From: Sphaerulina vaccinii
Taxonomy: Eukaryota > Ascomycota > Dothideomycetes > Mycosphaerellales > Mycosphaerellaceae
Length of the DNA stretch: 64,000 nt
Reading direction: 5' to 3'
Assembly: GCA_022570795.1 (NCBI GenBank)
Contig: JAKUDP010000006.1
Location: forward strand, 1,178,001-1,242,000
Shown: positions 33,871 through 45,434 of the stretch, in pieces
Numbering within the stretch: position 1 is the stretch's first letter
Layout of the letters: each line of letters starts with the position of its first letter
Position numbers and translations under genes: made by a program
Notes under the pieces: model-generated
What the model was told of the DNA's origin: nothing
Database searches by the model: none
The model's input: the letters and a program-made list of their open reading frames with translations, nothing else

Positions 33871-36800
33871 TATACTAAGCTTATCTAAAAAAAAAGAGAA
33901 AAAGTTTTAAATAAAGAAAGTAGCTATTTAGAAACTACTACTAAAATTATTTAAAAGAGTATTAATTTTCTAAAGTTTAGTTTTAATATTTTAGGTAAAA
34001 TAGATTAAAAGTAAGAAAATAGTTTTAGTAGGAGAAGAGCTATACTAACTCTAATAAAAGAGAACTAGAGGATATAGTTTAGTCTAGTCTAAAACTACCT
34101 TAAAAGCTAAGATATCTTCTAGGTTATATTAGGTAATAGAATAGTAGATACGCTAGATATATCTAGCTTAATAGCTTTATTAAGTAATACTATCTCCTAG
34201 TACTAGAGTATAAGAAAATCTATCTATAGCCTAGATTAGAGGAAAGTAAATATAAAAGCTAGATATAAAATTATAGTCTATCTATTATAGAATAACTAGA
34301 ATAAAGTACTAGAAGAAAGAATAGCTAATAAGATCTAGAAGAAGATTAAAATAAAGTATAGTAAAGTATATATAGTATATATAATAGTAATTATATAGAA
34401 GTTTATTAACTTTAATATAATAGAAAAGTAGATAATTAGAAAGATATAAGTATATTTTAGAAACCTAGTAAAAAGGATTATAGAGGTTAACCTAGTAGAG
34501 TTATACTATAAGGAACTAGAAAGGAGGCTTAAGCATCTTCTCTTAGCCTTATCTAAAGTATACTAAAGTACTAAGGATACTATACTAGCCTAGCTAAGCC
34601 TATTATATAAAGACTTGCTCTAGTTACTTAAATTATATAAGTCTAGACTAAGTATAGGTCGAGAGATAGCTATATTTACTAAGAAAGATACCTAGAGACT
34701 ACTAGCCTATTTCCTCTATAGAGGACTATATATCTAGAATAATTACTCTAGACTTAAAAAAGTAAAAAAAGCTACTAAAACTATAGTACCGAAAATAAGA
34801 TACTAAGTTAAGAAAAGATACTTTCTATTAAAATAAAAAAGAGAATCTTTACTAGAGAAAGATAAACTTAAAGAAATAGTAAAGAAACTTAAACTTAAAA
34901 TATAATCTTTTAAAAAGAAATCTAACTTAAGTAAAAAGTACCTAAAAAAGGCTTTTATAGTATAAGAAAATATAAAGTTACTAACTATCTTAGAAGTATC
35001 TTAGACTCTATTAGAGGATAAGGATATAGATAAAGTAGCCTACTTAACTATAAATATAAAAGGTAAGTATAGGCTATTAGAATAGCTACTTAACTCTTAT
35101 ACTTCTATCTATATAACTAACTAAGAATTACTTTTTAGAGAACTAAAACCTCTTTAGACTAGAAAGTAGATTAAAGTTAGTAGTAGCTACTTAATAGCTA
35201 TATATATAAGAAAAGTAGTAATAGGAGGAAGAAAGAAGAAATAGATTATACTAAAAAATATTCTATTTATACCTAGTCTTAGAGTTAATCTTATTTTATA
35301 GAGTTAGTTTAGTAAGTAGTTTAGTATTTAACTACTAAAATTTATACTTATTTTAGCTTCTAGAAAAGTAGTTATCTAGATAAGAATATTAGAAGGAGTC
35401 CTATTTATTAAAGAGATTAATAAGAGTCTAGCTAAGTCTATTAGGCTCTAGAGGCTCGACTAAAATTAAGTATACTTCTTATAGGAATTAATAGATAAAG
35501 TATATACTTTCTATATATTAGAGAGTACCTAGGATTAGTAGAAGCTCTAGTATTGAAAGCTTATATATTTTGGAGAAAAGGTAGTAAAAAACCTTTACTA
35601 GGTCTTAGATTTAAAAAGCCTAATACTAATTCTAAAGGAGTATAGAGTATATAGAGTCTATATAATAGTAAAGATAAAATAGTATAAAAAGAAAGAGATA
35701 TAGTAGAAGCTCTAAAAGCTAGCTTTTATATCTATTAATATTTATAAACCCCTACCTATTTTAAAATTAGAATTTAAGTAGTAGCTTAAAATTATTAATA
35801 ACTTTTTAAGAAAAAAGTAGGCTTTTCTACTAAAGTTAAGAATAGATATACTACCTACCCTCTACTAATAGAAAAGGAAGGTAGAGCTTTAATCTAGAAA
35901 TTCTTTCTAAGTAGTAAGAAGTAATAGAGCTAGGGAGCTTCTTACTATATTAAAGTAGTAGAAGAGAAAAAATAGAATCTCTTTCTATACTACTAAAGTA
36001 TATAACTCTATTTAGAATAGAGTTATTAAAAGGTCGATCTAGATCTCTAAAGAAAGAATAAAGGTAATACTAGAAGAATCTAATATACTAATTAAATTCT
36101 AGCCTAAGGTACTAGAAGTAAGTATTATTATTAGAAATACTCTTCTAAATAGGCTAGATATTAATAGATTTAAAGTCTTACCTAAAGAGGTATTCTTAGA
36201 ATAGAGACCTCTAGTATTATACTTTAGAGTCTAGAGCTATAGAGTAGTTATATATATAAACCTAAAGTTCTAGCTAGCTAGAATATAATTAGATAAACTA
36301 ATAAATAGAAGTAAGAATACTATATTCGTCGGTTATATTCTAGATACTACTAAAATATAGCTCTTCTAGAAGCCTAATATAGGAGCTATTAAAGCTTATA
36401 GTAATACTAAATAGTTTAAATATAAGAAAGAAGGAGATTTAGAATTAAATATTTCTAGGCTTAACTAATCTAGTAGTATACTAGTTAGGAAACTAGTTAG
36501 GAGACTAAAGAAGTAGAAGGAGTTCTAAAGTCCGTCGGGCTCTAGAGGCCCGACTAAATATTAACTACTATTTATTTAGCTTAGACCTCTACTAAAAGAT
36601 AAAAAGAAGTACTAGAAGATAGATCTAGAAAAAGAAAACTCTAGGAGTATATAGCTTTAGAAAGAGAAAATTAGAATAGAGTAGCTAACTAATTAGCTAA
36701 CTAAAGTTTATTAAGAGACTAGTAGAAATATATATATTAGAAAATATCTAGATATTATATAAGATCTACTAGAAGTAAAAGTATAATTCTAGAAGAGAAG

Positions 36801-38724
36801 GAGATCTCTTTTAGATAAAAAGAAAGGACCTAAACCTAAGGCCTATAGTATAGTTATAAAGTAGATCCTTTAAAAGAGGTAGAGAGATAAGAAAAAGAAT
36901 ATACCTAACCTAAAGTATTATAAAGTATTTCTTAGCTTAATTAAAAAAAAAAAATTATATTTAGAAAACTTTAGTAGAAATTAAAAAAATTATATTTATA
37001 GTATTTAAACCTAATATTACTTTAAAGTAAAAGGTCTCTATTCTAAAGTTCTATAAAAAGGTAATATAGAATTCTAAATAGAACTATATATAGAAAGAAG
37101 TAATCTAAAAAGAACTAGTAGCTTTAGATAGTAACTATACCTAGGAGCTAGTTATACTACTAAAAGGTATAAACCTTATAATATCTAGATAGGTCTTTAA
37201 TATAAAAAGATTAATTAGTAGAGCTATTAAAAAGTTTAAAGTAAAACTAGTTACTAGAAAGTTCTTCTAGAAGTTTAGAGTAGACTTTAAAAATACTTTT
37301 ATACTAACTATAAAGTATAATACTTTAAAAGTATTTATAGTAGTTATTTACAAAAAGAATATAGAGATATACTAAGTAGATATAAATAATATATTTATAA
37401 AGAGCTTTCTAAAAGAAAATATCTATATAATTCTACTTCTAGAAGTAGAGGTCCTACTAAACTAGGTTCTAAAAATTCTAAGAAGCTTTTATAAACTTAA
37501 GTAAGTAGTAAGAGACTAGAATAAACTCTATATTTTAAAGCTAGAATAGATAGAATTCAATTAGTTAGAAATCGACCTATACCTACTTATTTATAAGAAA
37601 AGGAGAATTATAGTCCTAACCTATATAGATAATATATCTATTATAGTACTAGAGCTAAAAGACGTTCTTTAGTTTAAGAAATAGCTTAGTAAAGTTTTTA
37701 AAATTAAGAATTTAAAGAAGCTAGAAAAGATTTTTAGAATAAAGATAATAAGAAATAGAGTTATAGGAACTCTAAAGCTTAATTAAAGATACTATATCTA
37801 AGAGAACCTCGCGAAGCTAAATATAACTAAAAATACTACCTACCTAATACTCTTACTAATAGATAATTATAAAAGCCTAACTAAGGTAATTCTATCTAAT
37901 AAGAAATATACTAAATAGAAGTACTAAAGCTAGATAGATATATAGATATAGCCGATAGTTATAATAAGACTAGATATTACTTTCGCTCTTAGTAGACTAA
38001 GCTTATATATAGCTAACCTAATAAGAGGATCTATAAATACTTTAAAGAAACTAGTAAAATACCTTATATCGTCCCTAGACCTAGAACTTATATTTAGAAA
38101 AGATAGTAGAGGACTTATTAGATACTTAGACTCTAACTATATAATAGATAAGGTAGATAGAGTCTTAATTCTCGGATCTATCTTCTTCCTCTATAGAGTA
38201 CTAGTATCTTAGATAAGTAAGAAGTAGAAGTCTATAGTAATATTAACTATAGAAGCTAAGTATATAGCTCTAAATATATATACTAAGTAATTTTAATTCC
38301 TAGTAGCACTTCTAAGAGAAATAGACTATATAGAGCTAGTAGAAGAATATTCTTTTTAACTACTTATTAAAGCAAACTCTAATATAGTAAATAAACTTAG
38401 ATCTATTTAGATTATAAAAAACAACTAAGTATCTTTAACTTTTATTAAAAATACCTATATCTATAAAAAATTAAAGTATATTAATATTACTTATAATAAT
38501 ATTAGAAGACTTTAGTAGTAATAGAAGATAGTAGTAGTATATATTCTAATAAAAGAAATAGTTATAGATAGGTTAACTAAGCTAAAGAATAGTCTCTAAT
38601 TCTAGAAGTTTATAAAACAACTCTAGCTTACTTAGCCTCTATTAGGCCTCTAGAGCCTAATAGGTTTATATAAGGAATAAGTACTAGAATATAGAGTAGA
38701 AGAACTATCTAGCCTAAGTAGGAG

Positions 38725-38970
38725 TATTAGAAAGTATAGTCTAGTTAGACTATCTAAGAGATACCCTCTAGGAATTAGAATATATAATATAGATTATATA
38801 ATAATAGGTCGTATAACTTATCTAATACTCTATATTTTAGAAGGAGATACAATCTATAACTAACTAATATAATTAATATAGTTAGTTCCTATCTAATACT
38901 TCTACTTCTATTATATATTAAAACTCTTTTTATATATTATAAGTATATATATTATCGTCCTAATTCGATA
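38725..38970 (+). repeat. 3' LTR of the older Copia element
   Basis: 246 bp preceded by the purine tract CTAAGTAGGAG. It starts TATTAGAAAG and ends AATTCGATA. Confidence 0.85.
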
Positions 38971-40257
38971 GCTATTACTATTATTTAAAAGTATTTTTTT
39001 AATTTTTTAGAAGAAAGAAGTAAATATACTAGTAAGTAGTATATCTATTACTTTTATAGCTTAAGTAGTATTATTAAGAAAATTATTATCTTAGAGAAGA
39101 AGAAGAGAAGATAGTAGAGCTTTAGAAAAAGAAATAAAATATAAGCTATATAAGTAGAATAGTTACTATATAATATACTACCTATTTCTAGATATAGCTT
39201 ATAGAATTATTAAGTTAGTATCTAAAAGCAAGCTTATAAATACTAAAGCCCTAGCCTTAGTTATATATAATTAGAATAATAACTAGAAAAAAGAAGTAGA
39301 TTAGATAGACCTAATTTGCTATTAAAGAAAGTATTAGAATATAATACTAAATTAGATCTATCTAAGCTAGCTAAGTAAGTAAAGAGTATCTTAGTAACCT
39401 TTTTATATACTATTTAATAGTAAAGATAGCTTTTAGTACCTTTCTCTAACTTTACTAACTAGAAGAAAGGTCTTTTAGCGCCTCTAATAACTAGCTATAA
39501 ATAATACTATTACTTATTATACTCGGCCTTTAATAGCTACTTAATAGTATTACCTTAGAGCCTAAGTATTATCTTATCTACTATAATCTACTTAAGTAGA
39601 TAATTATAGTACTTATAAATAGTATACTACTTTACTATCGACTAGGTATCTACTAGATATTAGTTAATAGTACTATATACTAGTAGGCCAAATAGGTCGA
39701 TTAAAGATACCTAGCTATCTTAGAGTAATAGAATTAGTATAGGAGAATATAGAGTAGGTTATAGTAGTAGTTAAATAGGTATATTATAATTAAGGCAAAG
39801 ATTAAGTTATTATTAATAGTAAGAGAGTCTTAGAGAAAAACAAGTTAAAGAAATATAATTAGAACTACTAGAAATAGATATAGCTAAAGTTTACTACTAG
39901 AGGCTATAGAATAATAAGATAATAATAAACTAAGAATATTTTAGAATTAAATAAAGTATATATACTATATATAAAAGAATATAAGAAAGTCCGAAAGTAT
40001 AGGAATATTAGTTATAGTATAACTATATATCTTAGTATTTCGAGTTATATAGAGTTTACAATTCGTATAAATAAAGCTAAAGTAATTACCCTCTATATAA
40101 CTAGGTAGTATTACTACTACTACGACTCGAACTCGCCTTATAAGAAGCCTCTTATATAACAAAAGAAGTGCTATTTAATAAAAGGTATGCGGCTACTAAA
40201 TCAAGGCTTATTTTATTAAAAAACGCTTACAAACAAGGCAGTTTTGGTCAAATAGTG

Positions 40258-40497
40258 TGTTCTATGAACGGCCGTCAACATCCGTCGTGGCGGCACTACC
40301 AATGGCAGCCTAGTCCATTACACCACAAACACACGACATCACAAGCAAAAGAAGACGGTACGCAGACAAGGCAGCAACTGGATCCCTATACCACTTTGAG
40401 CTCAGAAGCGGCTTAGAAACGATATCCGACCAGTTTAACCAAGGTTACTGTAACAAGTCTCAAGTCATATACTCAAGCCCGCGCCGTGGCATCGACG
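40258..40497. promoter_or_regulatory. HIS2 upstream region
   Basis: Base composition is normal again. This 240-bp stretch must hold the HIS2 promoter. I see no TGACTCA general-control box. Confidence 0.4.
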
Positions 40498-41508
40498 ATG
40501 CCATTCTCACATCATTCTCACTCTGGGCAATTCTGCGGCCATGCCACGAACACTCTGGAAGAAGTGGTGCAGACAGCCATCAGTCAAAAGATGTCTACCT
40601 TCTGTATGACGGAGCACATGCCTCGTCCAGAGATTGACTTCTACCCAGAAGAGATCGATGTGCACAACGAGACGACTCTCGCGAAGCTATACGACGACTT
40701 CTACCACGAAGCAAGACGTTTGCAGAAAACATACGCGGGAAAGATCCAGCTTCTGGTAGGAATGGAGGTGGACTGGATACGAGATTCATCTCTCGATCAT
40801 ATCCAGGACTTGCTGAAGAAGTATCCTGTTGACCTTTTTGTTGGAAGTGTACACCACGTGCATACTGTTCCAATTGACTTCGACACACCCATGTATCATC
40901 AAGCACGAGATGTGGCAGGTGGCACTGACGAGCGTATCTACGCGGACTATTTCGACTCGCAGTACGAAATGCTCAAAGCACTGAAGCCTCCTGTAGTTGG
41001 ACACTTTGACCTAATCAGACTGAAAGGCGATGAGCCTGATTGCAGCTTCGAAGTGTGGCCACAAGTCTGGGAGAAGATCGAGCGCAACTTGAGGTTCATC
41101 GCCAGCTATGGTGGCGTGGTTGAGCTCAACACAAGTGCTATCAGGAAAGGCATGGACGAAGCATATCCGCAGAGCGAAATATGCAAAGTGAGTCTCATCT
41201 TGTACTCTCCTGTTATGTCTCTACTGACAGTCACATAGGCGTTCAAAGATATGGGTGGGCGCTTCACGTTCTCATGTGACTCTCATGGAGTGGAGCAAGT
41301 GGGTCTGAATTACGCTAAGGCATTGGAGAGAAATGTTCAGCGAGCAGGCATACCTGAACTGTACTACCTGGCGCCTACGGCTGACAAGACGAAACTGCAT
41401 GATGAGCGCTTCCCTACCGTGTGCTGGGACCGCATGCCTGTGGATGCTCTCAGAGCACATCCGTTCTTCCAGGCACAAGTCGCACACGAAGGGCCCAGTC
41501 CGATTTGA
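40498..41508 (+). CDS. HIS2: histidinol-phosphatase (PHP family)
   Basis: Two exons, 40498-41187 and 41239-41508, joined across a 51-nt intron (GTGAGT donor, ACATAG acceptor), give 319 residues, a normal length. The first ATG in frame is at 40498. The enzyme hydrolyses L-histidinol phosphate to histidinol in histidine biosynthesis (EC 3.1.3.15). The N terminus shows the PHP metal-binding HSHSGQFCGHA motif. Further blocks are FCMTEHMPRP, LLVGMEVDW, DLFVGSVHHV, VGHFDLIRL and, after the join, FTFSCDSHGVEQVG, which supplies the last metal ligands. All expected metal ligands appear present. The gene begins about 240 bp from the edge of the AT-rich island, yet its coding sequence shows no RIP-type damage. 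Confidence 0.95.
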
Positions 41509-44087
41509 ATGAGGTCGAATCAAGGTTGATCGCAGCTTCAAAGAGCTGTCATGATGGCCTTGAGGAAGTACGACATCAGTCTAGCAGGCTTACTTGCATG
41601 AAATGACCGCACACTCCACGACCACAGGCCTCTCTGAGTCTCCGAGAGATACGGCCATCGTAATGGTCCTCCCAATAGTTTACACAACACCTCAGCGCGA
41701 CAAGCTACAATCAGAATACTGTCCTGGTCTCGTTGTCATACAGCATCAGTCGAACAATCTCTGCTGCATGACAGCGGAAGTCTCGACTATATTCCGCGCC
41801 ACCGGAAGACACCGTGCGCGGACCGTGCTCATATAAGTCCACAGGCCATAGTCCACAGCATGTTCAGGCTCCACGCCCATGTTCTCTTTTCTCGCTCGCC
41901 GTCATCGCTTTGAACTTCCGCGGTGACACTACGCCCGATTTCCTGGGCCGTCCGAGACGTCAGCCTCAAGCATTGAGCAAGGAGCCCGGACCCGTCCCTG
42001 GATGCGACAAAGCTTATGCACTCGACAGGTCACAACGCCACAGCACCTGCGCCGAGACTCGAAAGTTCTTAAGCTCACTCGTCGTTGCAGTCCGTGAGCC
42101 TGAGGTCATTCCCGATCCCATCTGTTTCGATACCGTGCTTAGATCATTGTAGCTGCAACCAGAGGCCTCCTTGAGCTGATTTGCGCGCATCGACGGACAA
42201 CTCAAGCATTTTACTGATCATAGCATCACCCCACGGTATCCTTGGCGTTCTTGCCTTGTTCAGCGACCAGATTATGCTGCATCTTGGAATGCAATGCCAA
42301 GAAGCACAGGTCCCACGTTGCCGTCCACGGTGTGGTTGTTCTCAGCACCAGCCATCGCCCATCGGGCCAGGTCCCTGGCACCAACCTGGTTGTTCAGGGC
42401 CTGTTGGTTTGACAACGCATCACCCATAGGCGCCACCTGAACAACAACCTCAAGCAGGACGCTGAACAGCCGCAGTCGATGTTTTCGTTGGTCACGCGAG
42501 TGGTCAAGCTAGGGCATTGTCAGATTCTGCGCGCCTATGTGGATATCCAGTCTATTGCTGTGCAACCTGTCAGGTCTGCTTGACGCGCCACCCGAGGTCA
42601 ACGACGAGCAGCAAGACGGTGAATAGCCGCAATCGATGTTCTCGTTGGACAGGTGAGCTTCCAAGCTAAGGCATTGCCAGATTTCTCGCGGCTATTGGAA
42701 AATCAGTCAGTTTTCGTGCAACATGTTTGACGCCGGAAGCCTCTGCCATGTGGAGGCAGCTTCCCTGTCTACGCTGACGACGAACCAGATTTGCCACTCT
42801 ATATGCGTGCCTGGATCTTCTTCGCCGGCCGTGGCCCGCACGGCTTCGGTCTCGATTGCGATCGCATTATGCGCATAAGACTTTCCTGACAGCCGCTCTT
42901 GCCCTTCTTCGCCTTCTGGTGGCCGTCAGTGCTGCAAGAGGTGCATACTGGCGGTCGCCGCGTACCACACCTCGGTCATGGTCGACCACCCAGTCGTGCT
43001 TCGATCAGTAAACACCTTAGCCCTTATCATTCTCGTCGCATTATCGGACGAGCCATCGAACCTGCAGTCACGCCCTCCAATCACCTCAGTGAACACATCT
43101 CATGCTTCACGGGTCATACAAAAAAATCAGCTCTTTCGTCTTGCGCATGCCGTTTGATGCAACTTCTGTGAGACTCTTTCCGACCGGCGCGGTGGCCAAC
43201 GCATATGTTACGGCGAGCCAAGAATACACTTGTGGGCCTTCCCGAAGACTAGCAGCGATTACTGACTCCTAGCATCGGCCCTACAGCCACAATTCGCGCA
43301 ACGCGGCAAATGAAAAATCATTGACTGGTCAGAACGTGCTATGAACGAGCATGGCAGTCTGCTTAGTTCGCTCCTCCACCATTTACTCGCGCTACTGCAA
43401 GGGTCGAGTGACATTATGCAATTTCCCGCGGCTGCTTCCTCTGCTGAAGAAGAACATCAATTGTTGGCGCAGACCATCATTGGCGGCAAAGGTCTCCGAG
43501 CCCTTCCTTGCTCTCCACATACAACCAGGTGAAGTCCGCCGTGACTGAAGCGACGACGTCGATCTCTAGGCATTGGTGCGTTGGCGAGTGTTTGAGTTGC
43601 TGTTGTACTTCGTAGTCGTGCATGTTCATTATGCCTATGAACTAAAGTAGCCGTTCTCAGCAAGATTTCTCATGCAATGCATCGTGAAGATCAGGAACGC
43701 CTCTTTCTGTGCCTCACCTTGAATCCGTCTGCTTCGTGTTCCTTGCCTCAGTTCTCTTACCAGTGGCAAGCTCTCAGCTTTCCAATCTCATGCACGCGAC
43801 AGGAAGTAGCGACCATGAAGGATCACCCACTTACTACACAATGTGCCTTCCTTCGTTAGCCGACTTCACTATACCATATCAATTCTCCAGCATGTTGACG
43901 GGTGAACACGCGATTACGAAGTCAACAGGTGAAACACAGCTGCGCCGATCCGTAGACCTGGAGATGGAGAATGCCGTGCTCGCCATGTGGCCCTAGCTCC
44001 TTCAGACCCGCTTTTTCACCGACAGGGTCTTCACTTCAAACGTCAGATGCTACAAAAACCGTAGCTGTCCTCAAAAACAAGCTTGAA
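41509..44087. other. long gene-poor stretch
   Basis: About 2.6 kb of normal composition without a gene I can support. Frames at 41814, 42899 and 43709 lack domains, and the last, although it starts like a signal peptide, has no ATG. A degenerate tandem duplication lies at 42432-42745 (separate entry). Confidence 0.4.
42432..42745. repeat. degenerate tandem duplication, period about 157 bp
   Basis: Two copies share CAAGCAGGACGCTGAACAGC versus CAGCAAGACGGTGAATAGCC, then CGCARTCGATGTTYTCGTTG, AAGCTARGGCATTG and GTGCAACMTGT. Differences are many; several are transitions. Confidence 0.55.
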
Positions 44088-44680
44088 ATGTTCCAATCTA
44101 CACTTCGACGCAACTTCATCACAACATTCACGAAACCACAAACACTCAAATTCTCTACCACAGCATTCAGAATGGGTGTTACAAAGGAAGTCATCGCCAA
44201 GGGCGACGAGACCACATACGCCAAGTCTGGTGATGACATTATCATGGAGTACACTGGTACTCTCGAGAACGGCAAGCAGTATGTGCAACAATCAGTATTG
44301 GCCGAGACAGATTGGAGTAGGCGCTGACGATGAGATCAGGTTCGACTCTTCCCGAGGACGTGCTCCGTTCGCTGTCAAGATCGGAACTGGACGTGTGATT
44401 CGAGGATGGTATGTGCAAGACCTCACACCTGCAAAGTACGAACGCGACGCTGACATGATCATAGGGAGGAAGGAATCCCAGGCATGTCTCTTGGTGAGAA
44501 GGCCAAGCTCACTATCACTGGTGATTACGCATACGGCCAGCAGGGCTACCCAGGACTCATCCCACCAAATGCCACTCTCATCTTGTACGTATAGCGCACG
44601 AGGCATGAATAAAAGGACTTTGGGCTAACAGCATTTGCAGTGATGTCGAGCTCGTCGGTGTCAATGGCAAGAAGGCATAG
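44088..44680 (+). CDS. FPR1: FKBP-type peptidyl-prolyl cis-trans isomerase
   Basis: Four exons (44088-44278, 44340-44408, 44465-44584, 44641-44680), all introns 56-61 nt, give 139 residues from the first ATG. An internal ATG at 44172 gives 111 residues, the usual FKBP12 size. The core reads MGVTKEVIAKGDETTYAKSG, YTGTLENGKQFDSSRGRAPF, VIRGWEEGIPGMSLGEKAKL, then YAYGQQGYPGLIPPNATLIF and DVELVGVNGKKA. The active-site residues (Y, F-D, W, Y-G, F) are present. It isomerises prolyl bonds and is the FK506/rapamycin target class. The extra 28 N-terminal residues (MFQSTLRRNFITTFTKPQ...) are basic, hydroxylated and free of acidic residues, like a mitochondrial presequence. Confidence 0.93.
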
Positions 44681-45434
44681 GAGCCTTCTTTCTTCTCGTT
44701 CCAATGACGGCGATGACGCTATCAGAGCGCCCCAATACCTCCTATTACGGCAGTAGACGCCATACTATGGAGTAAGGCAGAGGTCTTATACTGCTGCTAT
44801 GAGAGTAGTCAGCTCGAGTTGAGAGCCAGAAAATGAAAAGGACATCTAAGCTTCAGTCCCGGCATTTGCTTCATGCTTCTCAAAGCACTTCTCTCTTGGG
44901 CCCGCACTTATTGACGAGTCCCATTAGATTCAGTCACACATCAGCTACCAACTCGACTCCTCACTGCCTTGCGACCCTCATTGACGTACAGCCATTGCCA
45001 TTACACAGGTGGCCAGCCGCTTTGCGATATCTGGACATTGCTCACGACCAGTGTCTGCACTACAACATCGCTAGGACGCCGGGCGCACCTGACTGAGCTA
45101 TCTATCGGCCTTGCCTGGCCATGCTCGGGCAGAGGACATGCCAGGCTGGCTGAGGTGAGTGAGCGAGCTAGGAAACATGGCATGGCCGGACACACCGCAA
45201 GCGCGAGATCTCTGTACAAGCCCGAACGGCGTTCAAGCTATCTAGCTTCTTGATTGTAGTCATGAGAGAGAAGAGTGTGGATGGGATACGAATATTAAGC
45301 TGATTCGGGGGTATCGAGAAGTTCCACGATGCTCTGCTCTGTCACTGAAGTATCTTTGCTTTGCACTCACGTAGCATAAAGGCAGCCAACACAAGCACAA
45401 CAATGTCTAAGCTCAGTGCGACATCGGCAGTATG
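44681..45434. other. intergenic region
   Basis: Convergent 3' flanks of FPR1 and of the broken gene at 45435. No supported gene. Confidence 0.4.

Larger units (their letters stand above)
27516..38970 (+). mobile_element. older Ty1/Copia retrotransposon, interrupted by a second copy
   Basis: It consists of 27516-28151 and 33871-38970, about 5.74 kb once the insertion is removed. LTRs are at 27516-27762 and 38725-38970. A primer-binding-like site follows the first LTR, and a purine tract (AAGTAGGAG) precedes the last one. Reading plus, the order gag, integrase, reverse transcriptase, RNase H is still traceable by comparison with the younger copy, for example the degraded YVDDI region near 37620 (now YIDNI-like) and the RNase H block (RYLDSNY) near 38105-38150. 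Stops are everywhere. Differences to the younger copy are nearly all C-to-T or G-to-A. Flanks ATTAT (27511-27515) and GCTAT (38971-38975) could be a mutated 5-bp target duplication. Confidence 0.85.
26760..40257. mobile_element. AT-rich island of nested, RIP-affected repeats
   Basis: The whole stretch has very low GC, is full of TA, CTA and TAG, and carries no intact gene. Two Copia-type elements occupy 27516-38970. The remaining flanks, 26770-27510 and 38976-40247 (about 2.0 kb together), are the same texture but match neither Copia copy and appear to be a third, older repeat split by the Copia insertion. Its possible ends are CACTATTTGA at 26760-26769 and the reverse complement at 40248-40257. 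Mutation has erased any transposase I could name. Confidence 0.7.

Noticed and set aside
26760..40257. Centromere or CRISPR-like array
   Set aside because: The AT-rich block is explained by nested Copia elements with LTRs and target duplications; there is no regular short repeat-spacer pattern.
39965..40416. Two open frames at the right edge of the island
   Set aside because: One is low-complexity AT-rich sequence, the other lacks an ATG and crosses the island border.
43709..43996. Signal-peptide-like 95-codon frame
   Set aside because: It starts with GTG, an in-frame stop lies shortly upstream, and no ATG or acceptor is available to make it a gene.
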